Shown here in pieces: positions 9,027-19,286 of a stretch of 64,000 nt of DNA. This DNA is from Polaromonas sp. AER18D-145. GTDB lineage: Bacteria; Pseudomonadota; Gammaproteobacteria; Burkholderiales; Burkholderiaceae_C. The DNA lies in NCBI RefSeq assembly GCF_002379095.1, contig NZ_NBZV01000005.1, positions 1 through 64,000 of the forward strand, written 5' to 3'. The notes under the pieces are model-generated. The model searched no databases. It saw only the letters and a program-made list of their open reading frames with translations, and was not told where the DNA came from. The translations under genes were made by a program, and so were the position numbers. Position 1 is the stretch's first letter. Each line of letters opens with the position of its first letter.

Positions 9027-11549
9027 TCACCGCTTGCCATGGGCGCGCCGGCTGTCAACGGCTTGCCGCAGGCAATTGAGAAACCGCTGCTCGTCGATCG
9101 GCTTTTCAAGCCAGTCGGACACCGCCACCGTGGCGCCGGCGTACAAGCGGGCTTCCGCCGCCGTCACCGACAAAACGAGAACCGGCAGGTCTGCCGTGCG
9201 CTCGTCCTGGCGCAGGGAGCGGATCAGTTCCAGCCCGTTTTCGTAGGGGGGCTGGATATCCACGGTCATGGCGGCGTAGGACTCCATCCTGAGGTAGTCG
9301 CGGGCCTGCGCCGCCGTGTGGGCGATGTCGGCATCGAAGCCGGCCTTGTCCAGCATCATGCCTATCAGTTGCGCCACATCCGGGTCGTCTTCACAGACCA
9401 GGATGCGCGGCCGGTTGAGGCCGTAAAGACTCATGGGCGCCGTGACCGGGGGCGCCTCGCGCCACTCCGGCAGCTCGAAAAAGAAGGTGCTTCCCACATC
9501 GACCTTGGAGGTGAAGCCGAGGCTTCCCTCCATCCGCTCAATGATCGCTTTCGAAATCGCCAAGCCGAGACCGGTCCCGCCCTTCTGGCGCGTATCGGAC
9601 GAGTCGGCCTGCGAGAACTTCTGGAAAATGCGCTGGCGGAATTCTTCGGGAATCCCCGGTCCGCTGTCACTGACCTCGACGCGCACGCGACCCGCGTGCC
9701 GGCCCAGCAGCACCAGCACCGTGCCTTGCGCGGGAGAAAACTTGATGGCGTTGGACAGCAGGTTGGTCATCACCTGGAGCAGGCGGTCGCTGTCCACCTG
9801 GACCTTCAGGGGCTGCCTGGGCGCATGCAGGATCAGCTTGACCTGGTGCTGCGCGGCAAAACCTTCGTTGTCCGCCAGCGTCTGCTGCAGCAGGGGCAGC
9901 AGTTCCAGCGACTGCAACTCGAACTGCATCTTCCCGGATTCGATTTTTTCGCTGTCGAGGATGTCGTTGATCAGGCGGATCAGCCGCTCACAGTTGTTTT
10001 TGGCGATTTCCACGAGGCTTTTGGCGCGGTCCGGCAGCGCTCCGGCCACACCGCCAGAGACCAGCCCCAGCGAACCGCGTATCGAGGTCAGGGGCGTGCG
10101 CAGTTCATGGCTGACCGTGGAGACAAACTCGCTCTTCATGCGGTCGATGCGCTTGAGCTCGGTGACGTCGGTGCCGAGCGTGAAAAATCCGATGACCTTG
10201 TCCTGCACATCGCCTTCACCGTAGCGCGGGAAGTAACTCATCACGTATTCGCGCCGCTCGCCGCTGGCGGTGAGCTGCTCCCGCTCGTAACGCACCGCAT
10301 AACCGGACAGCGCTTCCCGCACATGGCCGCTTATCCGGCTGTAAAACTCGGGGCCAGCGATTTCAAGCAGCGTCTTGCCGTGGATTTTTTCCCGCGGCAA
10401 ACCAAAAACCTCTTCATAGGCCTTGTTATGAAACTGGAAGCGCTGGTCGCTGTCCACATAGGCCATCAGGGCCGGGACATTGTCGGTCAGCTGGCGCAAC
10501 TGCTCCTCGCTGTCGTGTAACGCATCAGCAATGCGCTTGCGTTCGGAAATGTCGCGGATGATGGCCGTGAACAGCCGCCGCCCGCGCACATTGACGTCGC
10601 CGAAGGACACATTGACGGGAAACTCGCTGCCATCGCGGCGCACGGCCAGGACCTCGGTATCGGACTCCCTGAAGCCTGGCGGGCGGTTGACCAGGGTGGC
10701 AAAAAAAGCGGAAAAACCCGGCTGCCAGCGCGCCGGCAAAAGCATGGCCACCGGCTGCTCCAGCAAGTCTTTGAGCCGATAGCCAAACAAGTGCCGGGCC
10801 GCACTGTTGGCGTTGGCAATCAGCCCCTCCGGGGTCGCGGTGATGACGCCGTCAGCCATGCTCTCGGTGATGGCGCGGCTCATGGCTTCGCTGTCGGCCA
10901 GCTCCGCCTGGATGCGGCGGTTGCTCGCCTGCGCGCGGATCACGGCCCGAATGGTCCAGCCGAGCAGCCCGAGCGAGAGCAGGCCGCTCAGCAGGATCAA
11001 CAGCCGGACCGTCTGTGCTGTCCGCCGGGCGTTTTGCTCGGACCGCTCCAGGGTCAGCGTCTGTTCGCTTTTGATCCGGCCGGCGAGTTCCTCGATGTCA
11101 TCGTGAAGCTGGCGATTGAGGTCGCTGCCGACCAGCACGGTCGCCGCTTCCAGCCCCGCCTGCTGCCGGGCGCTGACGGTCTCTTCCATGAGATCCAGGC
11201 GCCGGGCGATCAGCCCCTGCAGGGTGCGCAGGTCCTCCAGGCTCTCGCCCGCCATCGGCAGGTCACCGGCGCCCCGCAGCACCTGCTGCACGCCCGCCCT
11301 GGCCTGCCGGTAGGAAGCCAGGTCCCTGTCGATATTGGTCAAAAGGTAACGCCGCTGCAGGGACTCCGTGGTCTTGAACTGCGAGACGAGCCGCTCCAGC
11401 AGGACCACCGTCACCTGGATTTTTTCTTCGCTTTTCTCGCCCTCGAGCAGCGCATTGATGGTCAGGTAGGACGTGCCCGTGCTCAGGGCCATCAGGAGCA
11501 GGCCCAGGCCCAGGGCAATGGTGATGTTGGTGCGAAAGGGCAGCTTCAT
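9027..11549 (-). CDS. Hybrid sensor histidine kinase (CHASE3-like, PAS, PAS, HisKA, HATPase, REC)
   Basis: This 840-residue membrane kinase has transmembrane helices at about 10-30 and 182-200 around a helical CHASE3-like sensor. Two PAS domains follow (about 222-340 and 345-465), then HisKA with the phosphorylated histidine H481 in STVSHELRTPL, an HATPase (N600 in NLLSNAIKF, DSGPGIP at 628, GTGLGLAIS at 659) and a C-terminal receiver with D764 and K817. I use the ATG at 11549, which has GAGG upstream and opens the first helix. It lies 123 bp after a receiver-cyclase-HPt gene and 6 bp before gph, so a phosphorelay with the cyclase is likely. Confidence 0.93.
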   Translation of the reverse strand: MKLPFRTNITIALGLGLLLMALSTGTSYLTINALLEGEKSEEKIQVTVVLLERLVSQFKTTESLQRRYLLTNIDRDLASYRQARAGVQQVLRGAGDLPMAGESLEDLRTLQGLIARRLDLMEETVSARQQAGLEAATVLVGSDLNRQLHDDIEELAGRIKSEQTLTLERSEQNARRTAQTVRLLILLSGLLSLGLLGWTIRAVIRAQASNRRIQAELADSEAMSRAITESMADGVITATPEGLIANANSAARHLFGYRLKDLLEQPVAMLLPARWQPGFSAFFATLVNRPPGFRESDTEVLAVRRDGSEFPVNVSFGDVNVRGRRLFTAIIRDISERKRIADALHDSEEQLRQLTDNVPALMAYVDSDQRFQFHNKAYEEVFGLPREKIHGKTLLEIAGPEFYSRISGHVREALSGYAVRYEREQLTASGERREYVMSYFPRYGEGDVQDKVIGFFTLGTDVTELKRIDRMKSEFVSTVSHELRTPLTSIRGSLGLVSGGVAGALPDRAKSLVEIAKNNCERLIRLINDILDSEKIESGKMQFELQSLELLPLLQQTLADNEGFAAQHQVKLILHAPRQPLKVQVDSDRLLQVMTNLLSNAIKFSPAQGTVLVLLGRHAGRVRVEVSDSGPGIPEEFRQRIFQKFSQADSSDTRQKGGTGLGLAISKAIIERMEGSLGFTSKVDVGSTFFFELPEWREAPPVTAPMSLYGLNRPRILVCEDDPDVAQLIGMMLDKAGFDADIAHTAAQARDYLRMESYAAMTVDIQPPYENGLELIRSLRQDERTADLPVLVLSVTAAEARLYAGATVAVSDWLEKPIDEQRFLNCLRQAVDSRRAHGKR

Positions 11550-11672
11550 GGCGGGGGCCTCATGCGGGCTGGGTACGGGAATCGGTGCCGGGGTGCTTTT
11601 CCCGATCCGCCTGTACGGACGATACACCAGCGGACCCTGCACGCCTGCCTGCCGCCGGACGCAGCCGCGCGG

Positions 11673-13325
11673 TCATGGCGTTGCCGCCGCAGGCAAGCCG
11701 GCCTCCAGCGCCGCGATCAACTCGCCCAGCGAGGCCTCCAGCCGCTTCAGCAAAACATCGAGCGCGGCGCGCGGCTGCTCCCCGTGCAGGGCCTGCTCCA
11801 GCGCCTGGGCGTGCCCGGGCACCTGCGTGGCACCGATCTGCGCGGACAGGCCGCGCAGGGAGTGGACCAGCAGTTCCGCCGCTTGCAGGTCGCCCGCGTC
11901 CAGCGCCTCCCGGAGGCGACCGGGCGTGTCCTTGCGCCCTTCCAGAAAACGGCTCAGCATGGAAAAATAAAGCGTTTTCACGCCCATCGCCCGGCGCAAC
12001 CCGAGGGCCAGGTCCAGCCCTTCGATGGCGGTGGGCCAGGCATCGGCCGGCGGCTCACCAGCCGCCGTCGCTTCCAGCCTGGCCAGCGCCTTGCGCAACT
12101 CGCTCACGGCCTCGGCCTTTTGCGCCGCGGTCAGTCGGCCCGCATCGATTTCCAGATGCAGGCCCGGCCGGTCGCAGCGAATGACCGCCGGATCGCCAGG
12201 CAGTCCCGTGGTTTCCGGACGGACCACATAAACGGGAATGGGTTGGGAAAACCCCTTGGCCAGGATGGCGTCCCGTGCGTCGGCCTGGACCTCGCCCTGC
12301 ACCAGGGCATGGGTCTCGCTGGAAATCAGGATTTCGCCGGGTTCGGCGGCCTGCTCGAGCCGGGCCGCCAGGTTGACCTCGCGGCCGATGATGGTGTATT
12401 CCATGCGCAGGCTGCTGCCGAAATTGCCGACGTCGCAAAACCCCGAGTTGATGCCGATGCGAATCTCGAAATTCCTGTGGATGCCCATGTCCCGCCAGCG
12501 GGCCCGCAGCCCTTCCATGCGTTTTTGCATGGCGATGGACATCCGCACGCACTGCAAGGCATCCTCGCGAACGCCCAGCGTATGCGGGTCGCCAAAAAAA
12601 ATGACGATGGCGTCCCCGATAAATTTGTCCAGCGTGGCGCCGTATTCGGCGGCAATCTGCGACATCTCCGCGAAATAGCTGTTGAGCAGCAGCGTGACCT
12701 CTTCGGGCTGCCACTGCGCCGTCGATTCGGTGAAGTTCTTGATGTCGGAAAAAAACACCGTCAGCTTCTTGCGCTGCGTCCGGATTTCAGCTTGGCGCGA
12801 ACCGTCGAAAAGCGACTGGTACACCTGCGGCGCCAGATACCGCGAAAGCTGCTCGGACAACACCTTCAGCCGCCTGGCGTTGGCGCTGCGCTCCAGGTGC
12901 AATTTCAGGCGGGCCAGAAGCACCGGCGGACTGATGGGCTTGGTCACGTAGTCGGTGGCGCCCAGGTCCAGACCCCGGTGCTCTTCGTCCTCGCTGCCCA
13001 GCGCGGTCAGGAAGATGACCGGGATATCGGCGGTGCGCGGGTCCCGGCCGAGCCGGGCAAGCACCTCGTAGCCGTCCATGTCCGGCATCACCACGTCGAG
13101 CAGGATGATGTCGGGCCGCTCGGCCGACCGGGCCATCTGCAGACCGGCCTCGCCGGCGGCAGCCGCCACCACCTCATAGCTGTCCTGGAGCAGGGCCGTG
13201 AGCAGGTAACGGATGTCCTCGCTGTCCTCGATCACCAGAATTCGGTGCCTGTGCAGCGGCGCCGGCGCATCTGCCCCTGCGGTCTGCTGCAGCGCCCCCG
13301 CTTCTGATTTGCCCGCTGTCCCCAT
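11673..13325 (-). CDS. Response regulator with class III nucleotide cyclase and HPt domains
   Basis: This 550-residue cytoplasmic protein has a receiver (about 28-145; phosphoacceptor D77 in ILLDVVMPDMDG, K129), a class III adenylate/guanylate cyclase domain (about 185-370) and a C-terminal HPt helix bundle with H488 in LVHSLRG. The metal-binding aspartates D194 (FSDIKNFT) and D238 (KFIGDAIV), K234 and the transition-state pair N318/R322 (VNLAARLE) are all present, so cyclase activity is plausible, probably adenylate. The ATG at 13325 follows GGAAAGG; a GTG at 13355 is the alternative. The adjacent hybrid kinase is the likely partner. Confidence 0.9.
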   Translation of the reverse strand: MGTAGKSEAGALQQTAGADAPAPLHRHRILVIEDSEDIRYLLTALLQDSYEVVAAAAGEAGLQMARSAERPDIILLDVVMPDMDGYEVLARLGRDPRTADIPVIFLTALGSEDEEHRGLDLGATDYVTKPISPPVLLARLKLHLERSANARRLKVLSEQLSRYLAPQVYQSLFDGSRQAEIRTQRKKLTVFFSDIKNFTESTAQWQPEEVTLLLNSYFAEMSQIAAEYGATLDKFIGDAIVIFFGDPHTLGVREDALQCVRMSIAMQKRMEGLRARWRDMGIHRNFEIRIGINSGFCDVGNFGSSLRMEYTIIGREVNLAARLEQAAEPGEILISSETHALVQGEVQADARDAILAKGFSQPIPVYVVRPETTGLPGDPAVIRCDRPGLHLEIDAGRLTAAQKAEAVSELRKALARLEATAAGEPPADAWPTAIEGLDLALGLRRAMGVKTLYFSMLSRFLEGRKDTPGRLREALDAGDLQAAELLVHSLRGLSAQIGATQVPGHAQALEQALHGEQPRAALDVLLKRLEASLGELIAALEAGLPAAATP

Positions 13326-13389
13326 GGTCCGGCCTTTCCAATCTAGCCAGGGCACGGCCCCTGGTTCACCCGCATCCTGCGCTGTCGGC

Positions 13390-14085
13390 TTATGTCGCCA
13401 GTGCTGCCCGCATGCCCGCGATCACCGCCCGGTAGTCCGGCTTGCCGAAAATCGCACTGCCCGCCACAAAAGTATCGGCGCCGGCAGCAGCCACCTGCGC
13501 GATGTTGTCGAGCTTGATGCCGCCGTCGACCTCCAGACGGATGTCCTTGCCCGAGGCGTCAATGCGCTTCCTCGCCTGCTCGATCTTGCGCAGGGCCGAG
13601 TCGATGAAACTCTGGCCGCCAAAACCAGGGTTGACACTCATGATCAGGATCAGGTCGATGTCGTCGATGACCCAGTCCAGCACGTCCAGCGGCGCGGCCG
13701 GGTTGAACACCAGACCGGCCTTGCAGCCTTTGGACTTGATGGCCTGCACACTGCGGTGCACGTGGCCGGAAGCGTCGGGGTGGAAGCTGATCAGGTCGGC
13801 GCCGGCATCGGCAAAGGCCGCAGCCAGGCTGTCCACCGGCTGCACCATCAGATGCACGTCGATCGGCACCGCGGTGCCGTCGGCCTTCTTGGCGTGCGGC
13901 TTGAGGGCGCTGCAGATCATGGGCCCGAAGGTGAGGTTGGGCACGTAATGGTTGTCCATCACGTCAAAGTGGATCCAGTCGGCACCGGCCTCGATGACCG
14001 ACCGGAGTTCCTCCCCCAGGCGCGCGAAATCGGCGGACAAAATCGAAGGGGCAATCCGGTACACGGGTGGCTTGTTTTGGCTCAT
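13390..14085 (-). CDS. rpe: Ribulose-phosphate 3-epimerase
   Basis: This 231-residue beta/alpha-barrel enzyme interconverts ribulose 5-phosphate and xylulose 5-phosphate in the pentose phosphate pathway. [17 protein letters not shown] at the N-terminus, the metal-site [17 protein letters not shown] near residue 36, [10 protein letters not shown] near residue 144 and LEVDGGIK near residue 175 are all intact. The start MSQNKPP at 14085 gives the family's usual N-terminus; a longer in-frame start at 14121 is less likely. It diverges from apaG, with only 74 bp between the two start codons. Confidence 0.96.
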   Translation of the reverse strand: MSQNKPPVYRIAPSILSADFARLGEELRSVIEAGADWIHFDVMDNHYVPNLTFGPMICSALKPHAKKADGTAVPIDVHLMVQPVDSLAAAFADAGADLISFHPDASGHVHRSVQAIKSKGCKAGLVFNPAAPLDVLDWVIDDIDLILIMSVNPGFGGQSFIDSALRKIEQARKRIDASGKDIRLEVDGGIKLDNIAQVAAAGADTFVAGSAIFGKPDYRAVIAGMRAALAT

Positions 14086-14159
14086 GGCGAGATTGTCGCA
14101 GCAAGCGCGCATCCCGCCCATTTCCCCCGGATTCTCCTGCCCGCCAGAGGGCGGTTAAC

Positions 14160-14591
14160 ATGGGCGCCACTCTTGTGGACCCCATGCCGAAATACGAATT
14201 TTCCTGCGACGTCCAGCCGCACTACCTTCCCGAGCAATCTGCGCCCGACGACGAGGTGTACGGCTTTGCCTACACCGTCACGATCACCAACACCGGCGAA
14301 GTCGCGGCGCAACTGATCTCGCGCCACTGGATCATCAGCGACGCGCGTGGCCACACCGAAGAGGTCAAGGGCCTGGGCGTGGTGGGCCACCAGCCCTTGC
14401 TCAAGCCCGGCGAGTCCTTCCAGTACAGCAGCGGTTCGCGCCTGCGCACCCCGACCGGCACCATGCATGGCAGCTACTTCTGTGTCGCCGAGGATGGCGA
14501 ACGTTTCGAGGCGACCATTCCGATGTTTGTGCTCGAGGCGGGCGATGCCGGCGGACCGGGCCAGGCCGGCGCCGGCCGTGTCCTGCACTAG
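14160..14591 (+). CDS. apaG: ApaG protein (Co2+/Mg2+ efflux-associated)
   Basis: This small fibronectin-III-like beta protein carries the ApaG signature: YLPEQSAPDDEVYGFAYTVT, then LISRHWIISDARG, VVGHQPLLKPGESFQYSSG and TGTMHGSYFC. The molecular role is not settled; in Salmonella its homologue CorD affects cobalt resistance and magnesium efflux. The ATG at 14160 has AGAGGGCGG upstream. An internal ATG at 14184 would give the shorter MPKYEFS start used in many homologues. The C-terminus has a short glycine-rich tail. It is 3 bp upstream of the recombinase-like gene. Confidence 0.93.
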   Translation: MGATLVDPMPKYEFSCDVQPHYLPEQSAPDDEVYGFAYTVTITNTGEVAAQLISRHWIISDARGHTEEVKGLGVVGHQPLLKPGESFQYSSGSRLRTPTGTMHGSYFCVAEDGERFEATIPMFVLEAGDAGGPGQAGAGRVLH

Positions 14592-14594
14592 GCC

Positions 14595-16601
14595 ATGCGG
14601 ACACTGAGCGAGTTGCTGGACCAGCTGGAGCCGCGGGCCGAGCTGGCCGTGCGGCACCTCTGGCTCAGCGACCTGCTGGACTGGATACGCGGGGACGCCG
14701 GCAATGCGCAGGCCGCGCTGTCCCGGGTCCAGCTGTTCCTGGACGCGGCGCACGCCCGGCCGGGTTTTCCGGAGCGGCTGCGTCAATGGTGGCTCACCCT
14801 GGTCGAGACGGTGGATGCCACGCCCCTGTTTTCCGATTTCGGTTTTGCGCCGCGTGCCGCCTTTCTCAGCGAACTCGGCGAACGGCTGCGCTACAAGCTG
14901 TTGCCGGGCACGCCCGAGACCACGCACGCCACCGAACTGTTCATGCTGCTGTTCCCGGTGCCGTTCGACGCGCAGTGGCTCAAGCTGCTCGACGAGGACA
15001 CGCTGGGCCGGCTGGGCGCCCTGCTGGACCCGCCCATCGCCACACCGGCCGGCGACGAAGCCGTTGGCGAACCCCCTGCCACCGGCGCCAGCACGTTGTT
15101 GCAGGACTGGCAGGTCACGCTGCTGGAGTCCCTGACCTACTGCACCAGCCAGGTCTGCGCCACCGGCTTCTCGCCGGAACTGCGCCTGCGCATGAGTTCC
15201 CAGAGCCTGCTGGCCCGGCCCTTTCACGGCCTGCAAGCTGATCTTGAAGCGCTGCGCGCCGCGCTGCTGCTGCACGGGCCCGACAGCGGCGCGCTGCACC
15301 TGGCGCTGGACCAGTTCAAGAGCCGGCTCGAGGCTTGCCGCAGCGCCGCCTCGTCGGTGTACGTCCATCTCGATGAACATGGCATCTCGGTCGGCCTGGT
15401 GTTTCGCCTGCGCCAGTTGCGCGAGCGCATCCTGCGCATTCGCGAGCTGCTCGACTGCCTGCTTTCGGACAAACCCGCCACCAGCGCCATGCAGCTGCTG
15501 GCCCGGCTGGTGCTGCTGGCCGAAGAGCGCCGCAGCATACGCGCGCTGGTGGCCAGCAACTCCACCCTGCTGGCCGCCAAGGTGGCCGAGCGCGGCGCCG
15601 AGACCGGCGAGCACTACATCACGCGCGACCGTGCCGCCTACACCGACATGCTGGGCAAGGCGGCCGGCGGCGGCGCCCTGACGGCCGTCACCACGCTGCT
15701 CAAGTTCATGGTGGTGGGGCTGGCGCTGTCGGCCTTCTGGAGCGGCTTCCTGGCCAGCATCGTGTATGCCGCCAGCTTTGTGCTGATCCAGCTGCTGCAC
15801 TTCACGCTGGCCACCAAACAGCCGGCCATGACGGCACCGGCCATGGCCGCCAAGCTCAAGGACCTGCGCACCGGCGAAGCGGTCAGCGAGTTTGTCGACG
15901 AGGTCACCCACCTGGTGCGCTCCCAAGTGGCGGCCGTGCTGGGCAACGTGCTCGTGGTGGTGCCGGTCGTGCTGCTGATCAGCCTCGCCATGCAGTACGG
16001 GCTGGGGCGGCCGATGATCGACGCGAAAGAAGCCGGTCATGTGCTGCACACCCTGAGCCTGCTCGGCCCCACGCTGCTGTGGGCCGCCTTCACCGGTGTG
16101 GTGCTGTTTGCCGCCAGCATCATCGGCGGCTGGGTGGAAAACTGGTTTGTGCTGTACCGGCTGGCGTCAGCCATGCGTTACAACCCGCGCATCACGCGGG
16201 CCCTGGGCGTTGCTCGGGCGCGGCGCTGGGCCCATTTCATGCGCGACAACATTTCCGGCTTCACGTCCAACATCGCCCTGGGTTTCATGCTGGGGCTGAT
16301 TCCGCCCATGACCGGCTTTTTCGGTCTGGAACTCGAAGTGCGCCACGTCACGCTGTCCTCGGGCCAGTTGGCTGCGGCCGCTGCGGCCCTGGGCTGGGAC
16401 GCGTTGCGGCAGCCGGCCCTGTGGTGGTGCGTGGCGTCCATCCCGCTGATCGGTGCACTCAACCTGGGGGTGAGTTTTTACTTCGCCTTCCGGCTGGCGC
16501 TGCGGGCCCACAGCGTCAGCGGTGTGGACCGCGGCCGCATCCGTTCTGCGATCTGGGCGCGCTGGCGCAGCAAGCCGGCCAGCTTTTTTCTGCCCGATTG
16601 A
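14595..16601 (+). CDS. Gcr-type 'site-specific recombinase' membrane protein
   Basis: This 668-residue protein belongs to the family named site-specific recombinase after the Neisseria Gcr protein. Its N-terminal half is helical and soluble, and the C-terminal half has several membrane segments (around residues 365-405, 450-475, 490-515, 555-575 and 610-640). There is no recognisable tyrosine or serine recombinase active site, so I do not take the family name as evidence of DNA recombination. Directly downstream of apaG, in an order I recall from other Comamonadaceae, it looks like a stable chromosomal gene, not a mobile element. Confidence 0.8.
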   Translation: MRTLSELLDQLEPRAELAVRHLWLSDLLDWIRGDAGNAQAALSRVQLFLDAAHARPGFPERLRQWWLTLVETVDATPLFSDFGFAPRAAFLSELGERLRYKLLPGTPETTHATELFMLLFPVPFDAQWLKLLDEDTLGRLGALLDPPIATPAGDEAVGEPPATGASTLLQDWQVTLLESLTYCTSQVCATGFSPELRLRMSSQSLLARPFHGLQADLEALRAALLLHGPDSGALHLALDQFKSRLEACRSAASSVYVHLDEHGISVGLVFRLRQLRERILRIRELLDCLLSDKPATSAMQLLARLVLLAEERRSIRALVASNSTLLAAKVAERGAETGEHYITRDRAAYTDMLGKAAGGGALTAVTTLLKFMVVGLALSAFWSGFLASIVYAASFVLIQLLHFTLATKQPAMTAPAMAAKLKDLRTGEAVSEFVDEVTHLVRSQVAAVLGNVLVVVPVVLLISLAMQYGLGRPMIDAKEAGHVLHTLSLLGPTLLWAAFTGVVLFAASIIGGWVENWFVLYRLASAMRYNPRITRALGVARARRWAHFMRDNISGFTSNIALGFMLGLIPPMTGFFGLELEVRHVTLSSGQLAAAAAALGWDALRQPALWWCVASIPLIGALNLGVSFYFAFRLALRAHSVSGVDRGRIRSAIWARWRSKPASFFLPD

Positions 16602-16613
16602 GTTCCACGGGAA

Positions 16614-16631
16614 CTGTCAGTACCCTGACAG
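16614..16631 (+). terminator. Perfect hairpin after the Gcr-type gene
   Basis: CTGTCAG and CTGACAG form a perfect 7-bp stem with a TACC loop 12 bp after the stop codon. No T-run follows, so it may be a weak or Rho-assisted terminator or an operator. Confidence 0.4.
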
Positions 16632-16879
16632 CCATCACACCAACAGCGCGGCAGGCCCGCATGTGAGTACTTGTCCTACATGCAAAGAGTGTGAAGCGTT
16701 GTAAATTGGGGCTGCTTTTCCCATGGGTGCCTGTCCGGCCTGCAACCCCCGGCCCCGACAATGAACCGCAGCAGGCCCCCGGGGCTTGTCGCCGCATCGG
16801 CGGCCTGTCCCCATCGAGCACCCGCGCACCCCTGCGCGGCGCTGCATGAATTTCAATCAATCAGCGGAGACACTCATCC

Positions 16880-18136
16880 ATGAATGAAATCGTGGCCATT
16901 TGGGCCGAATGGATCAAACCCTCGGCGGGACTTCCCACGGTTCAGTGGTCCATCCTGCTGGCGCTGGCCGCGCTGACCGGGCACCTGGTGCAGCGTTATG
17001 CAGGCGTTCCCAAGGTGGTGGGTTATTCGGCGGTCGGCGCCTTTGCCGGTCTGGCCGGATTCACCGGTGCGGCCTGGCCGCTACAGGGAACCGGCCTTTT
17101 TCTGCTGGAACTCGGCGTGGCCGTCGTGCTGTTTGAAGCGGGTGGCCGCATTCCGCTGCGCTGGTTCCGCCACAACCCCATGGTGCTGGTGCAAAGCCTG
17201 GCCGAATCGACGCTGACCTTTGTCGCCGTCTATTGGGCGCTGACTTTTTTCGGCGTGCGTGACGTGGTCGCCGAGCCGCTGGCCCTGCTGGCCATGGCGG
17301 CTTCGCCGGCGGTGCTGTCGCGCGTGATCATCGACACCCGCGCCTCCGGCCCCGTCACCGAGCGTGCCATGGTGCTGTCGACCCTGAGCACGCTGTATGC
17401 GCTGACGCTTTGCAGCGCCCGCGCCGGCATGATGAACACCGCCGACCAAAGCCTGACCGACACCCTCTACCCGGTGGCGGTGGTGCTGGGCCTGTCGGTG
17501 GTGGTCGGTGCCGGCCTGGCGCTGGCGCTGCGTTCGGCCCTGCGCGTGATGAGCCCGACCAGCGAGAACACCGCCATCCTGCTGCTGGCCCTGATCGCCA
17601 CCGGCGCCGCACTGGCCGCCCACTTCGGCGGCTCGGCGCCCCTGGCCGCACTGCTGGGCGGCATGATGCTCAAGCAGCTCAACCCCCGGCCCTGGTCCTG
17701 GCCGCGGCAGATGGGCACCGCCTCGGCGATGCTGACCATGCTGATGTTCGTACTGGTTTCCGTGGTGGCCGCGCAGGCCGACTGGAGCGGCCAGGTGGCC
17801 GGACTGGTGGCGGCGCTGGTCGTGGCGCGGGCCCTGGCCAAGATCACCGGCGTCGCGCTCGGCAACGTGGGCAGCGGCGCCAGCTGGAAGCAGGCCCTGT
17901 GGGTCGGCTGCGCGATGTCGCCGATGTCCTCGGTGGCGCTGCTGATCGTTTCGCAGTTTGTGGCTTCGTCGGCGTCGCTGGGACCGCGCATTGCCAGCAT
18001 TGCGCTGCCGGCCATCCTGCTGATGGAAGTGCTGGGCGCCATCGTCGCCACCTTCGCCATCTACCGCGCCCGTGAAAGCTCCAAACCCTGGACGCACAAA
18101 CCCTGGACCACCTCAACCGGAGAGCTCCGTGAGTAA
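16880..18136 (+). CDS. Cation/proton antiporter, CPA2 type
   Basis: This 418-residue inner-membrane protein has about 12 hydrophobic segments and the sodium/proton exchanger fold: [19 protein letters not shown] near residue 43, [18 protein letters not shown] near residue 75 and the discontinuous-helix region around residues 125-160. It probably exchanges sodium or potassium for protons. The ATG at 16880 is preceded by GCGGAGACA. The following ligase gene begins 8 bp before this gene's stop, so the two form an operon. The ion specificity is not readable. Confidence 0.85.
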   Translation: MNEIVAIWAEWIKPSAGLPTVQWSILLALAALTGHLVQRYAGVPKVVGYSAVGAFAGLAGFTGAAWPLQGTGLFLLELGVAVVLFEAGGRIPLRWFRHNPMVLVQSLAESTLTFVAVYWALTFFGVRDVVAEPLALLAMAASPAVLSRVIIDTRASGPVTERAMVLSTLSTLYALTLCSARAGMMNTADQSLTDTLYPVAVVLGLSVVVGAGLALALRSALRVMSPTSENTAILLLALIATGAALAAHFGGSAPLAALLGGMMLKQLNPRPWSWPRQMGTASAMLTMLMFVLVSVVAAQADWSGQVAGLVAALVVARALAKITGVALGNVGSGASWKQALWVGCAMSPMSSVALLIVSQFVASSASLGPRIASIALPAILLMEVLGAIVATFAIYRARESSKPWTHKPWTTSTGELRE

Positions 18137-19286
18137 ACACACCCCTGCGCAACTGGCACCCGGCGGGCTGGAGCCCTTCCAGAAATCGGAGGCGCTGTCG
18201 CTCGGCGTCGAGCTGGAACTGCAGCTCGTCAACACCCATGACTACGATCTCGCCCCGTATGCCGAAGACATGCTGCGCCTGATGGACAAGATCCCCCTGC
18301 CCGGCAGCGTGGTGCCCGAAATGACCTCGAGCATGATCGAGATCTCTACCGGCGTCTGCCAGTCCTCGTCCGAGGTGCTGGGTCAGCTCACGCAGATCCG
18401 CGACGCACTGGTCAAGTGCGCCGACAAGCTCAACATCGCCGTGGTCGGCGGCGGCACCCACCCCTTCCAGCAATGGCATGAGCGCCGCATCTACGACAAA
18501 CCGCGGTTTCGCGAGCTGTCCGAGCTGTACGGCTACCTGTCCAAGCAGTTCACGATTTTCGGCCAGCACGTGCATGTGGGCTGCCCCGATGCCGACACCG
18601 CGCTGCTGACGCTGCACCGCATGTCGCGCTACATTCCGCACTTCATCGCGCTGTCGGCCTCCAGCCCCTATGTGCAGGGACAGGACACGGCCTTTGATTC
18701 GGCGCGGCTGAACTCGGTGTTTGCCTTTCCGCTGTCGGGCCGCGCGCCGATGGCGCTGACCTGGGACGAGTTCACCGTCTACTTCGAGAAAATGACACGC
18801 ACCGGTGTGGTCCGGAGCATGAAGGACTTTTACTGGGACATCCGGCCCAAGCCGGAGTTCGGCACCATCGAGATCCGCGTCTTCGACACACCGCTGACGG
18901 TGGGCCGCGCCGCCGCGCTGTCCGGCTACGTGCAGTCGCTCGCTTCCTGGTTCATGAACGACCAGCCCTTCATGCCGACCGAAGACGACTACCTGGTCTA
19001 CACCTACAACCGCTTCCAGGCCTGCCGCTTCGGGCTGGAAGCGGTGTATGTGGACCCGGCCACCGGCGAACACATGGCCCTGCGTGACCACATCCTGATG
19101 ACCATGGACAAGATCGGCGCGCACGCCAGGCCGCTGGGCGCCAGCAGCGGCATCCACCTGCTGCGCAGCAGTGTGGAGCTGTCGAACAACGACGCGCGCT
19201 GGTTGCGCGAGTTGCAGGCCAAGGAAAACCTGCTGGCCGAAGTGATTCGCCAAGCCGCGCTTAAGTTTCGGGGATTGCCGGTCTGA
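18129..19286 (+). CDS. Carboxylate-amine ligase, YbdK family (glutamate-cysteine ligase type 2)
   Basis: This 385-residue ATP-grasp-like protein belongs to the GCS2/YbdK family, weak glutamate-cysteine ligases whose physiological product is uncertain. Key segments are [52 protein letters not shown] and [19 protein letters not shown] use the GTG at 18129 with GGAGAG upstream. It overlaps the antiporter stop by 8 bp and yields the normal N-terminus, while the longer frame would lie inside the antiporter gene. Pairing with an ion antiporter suggests a stress or redox role, by inference only. Confidence 0.88.
   Translation: MSKHTPAQLAPGGLEPFQKSEALSLGVELELQLVNTHDYDLAPYAEDMLRLMDKIPLPGSVVPEMTSSMIEISTGVCQSSSEVLGQLTQIRDALVKCADKLNIAVVGGGTHPFQQWHERRIYDKPRFRELSELYGYLSKQFTIFGQHVHVGCPDADTALLTLHRMSRYIPHFIALSASSPYVQGQDTAFDSARLNSVFAFPLSGRAPMALTWDEFTVYFEKMTRTGVVRSMKDFYWDIRPKPEFGTIEIRVFDTPLTVGRAAALSGYVQSLASWFMNDQPFMPTEDDYLVYTYNRFQACRFGLEAVYVDPATGEHMALRDHILMTMDKIGAHARPLGASSGIHLLRSSVELSNNDARWLRELQAKENLLAEVIRQAALKFRGLPV

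Noticed and set aside
10791-13307. 838-residue open frame opposite the kinase and cyclase genes
   Set aside because: The composition is that of a shadow frame, and both opposite genes have complete catalytic motifs.
14082-16049. 655-residue minus-strand open frame over apaG and the Gcr-type gene
   Set aside because: It is rich in H, Q, G and A as typical for shadows, and the plus-strand genes are recognisable and coupled.
14595-16601. A true recombinase or mobile element based on the family name
   Set aside because: No tyrosine or serine recombinase motif is present; the protein is a multi-pass membrane protein in what appears to be conserved synteny.
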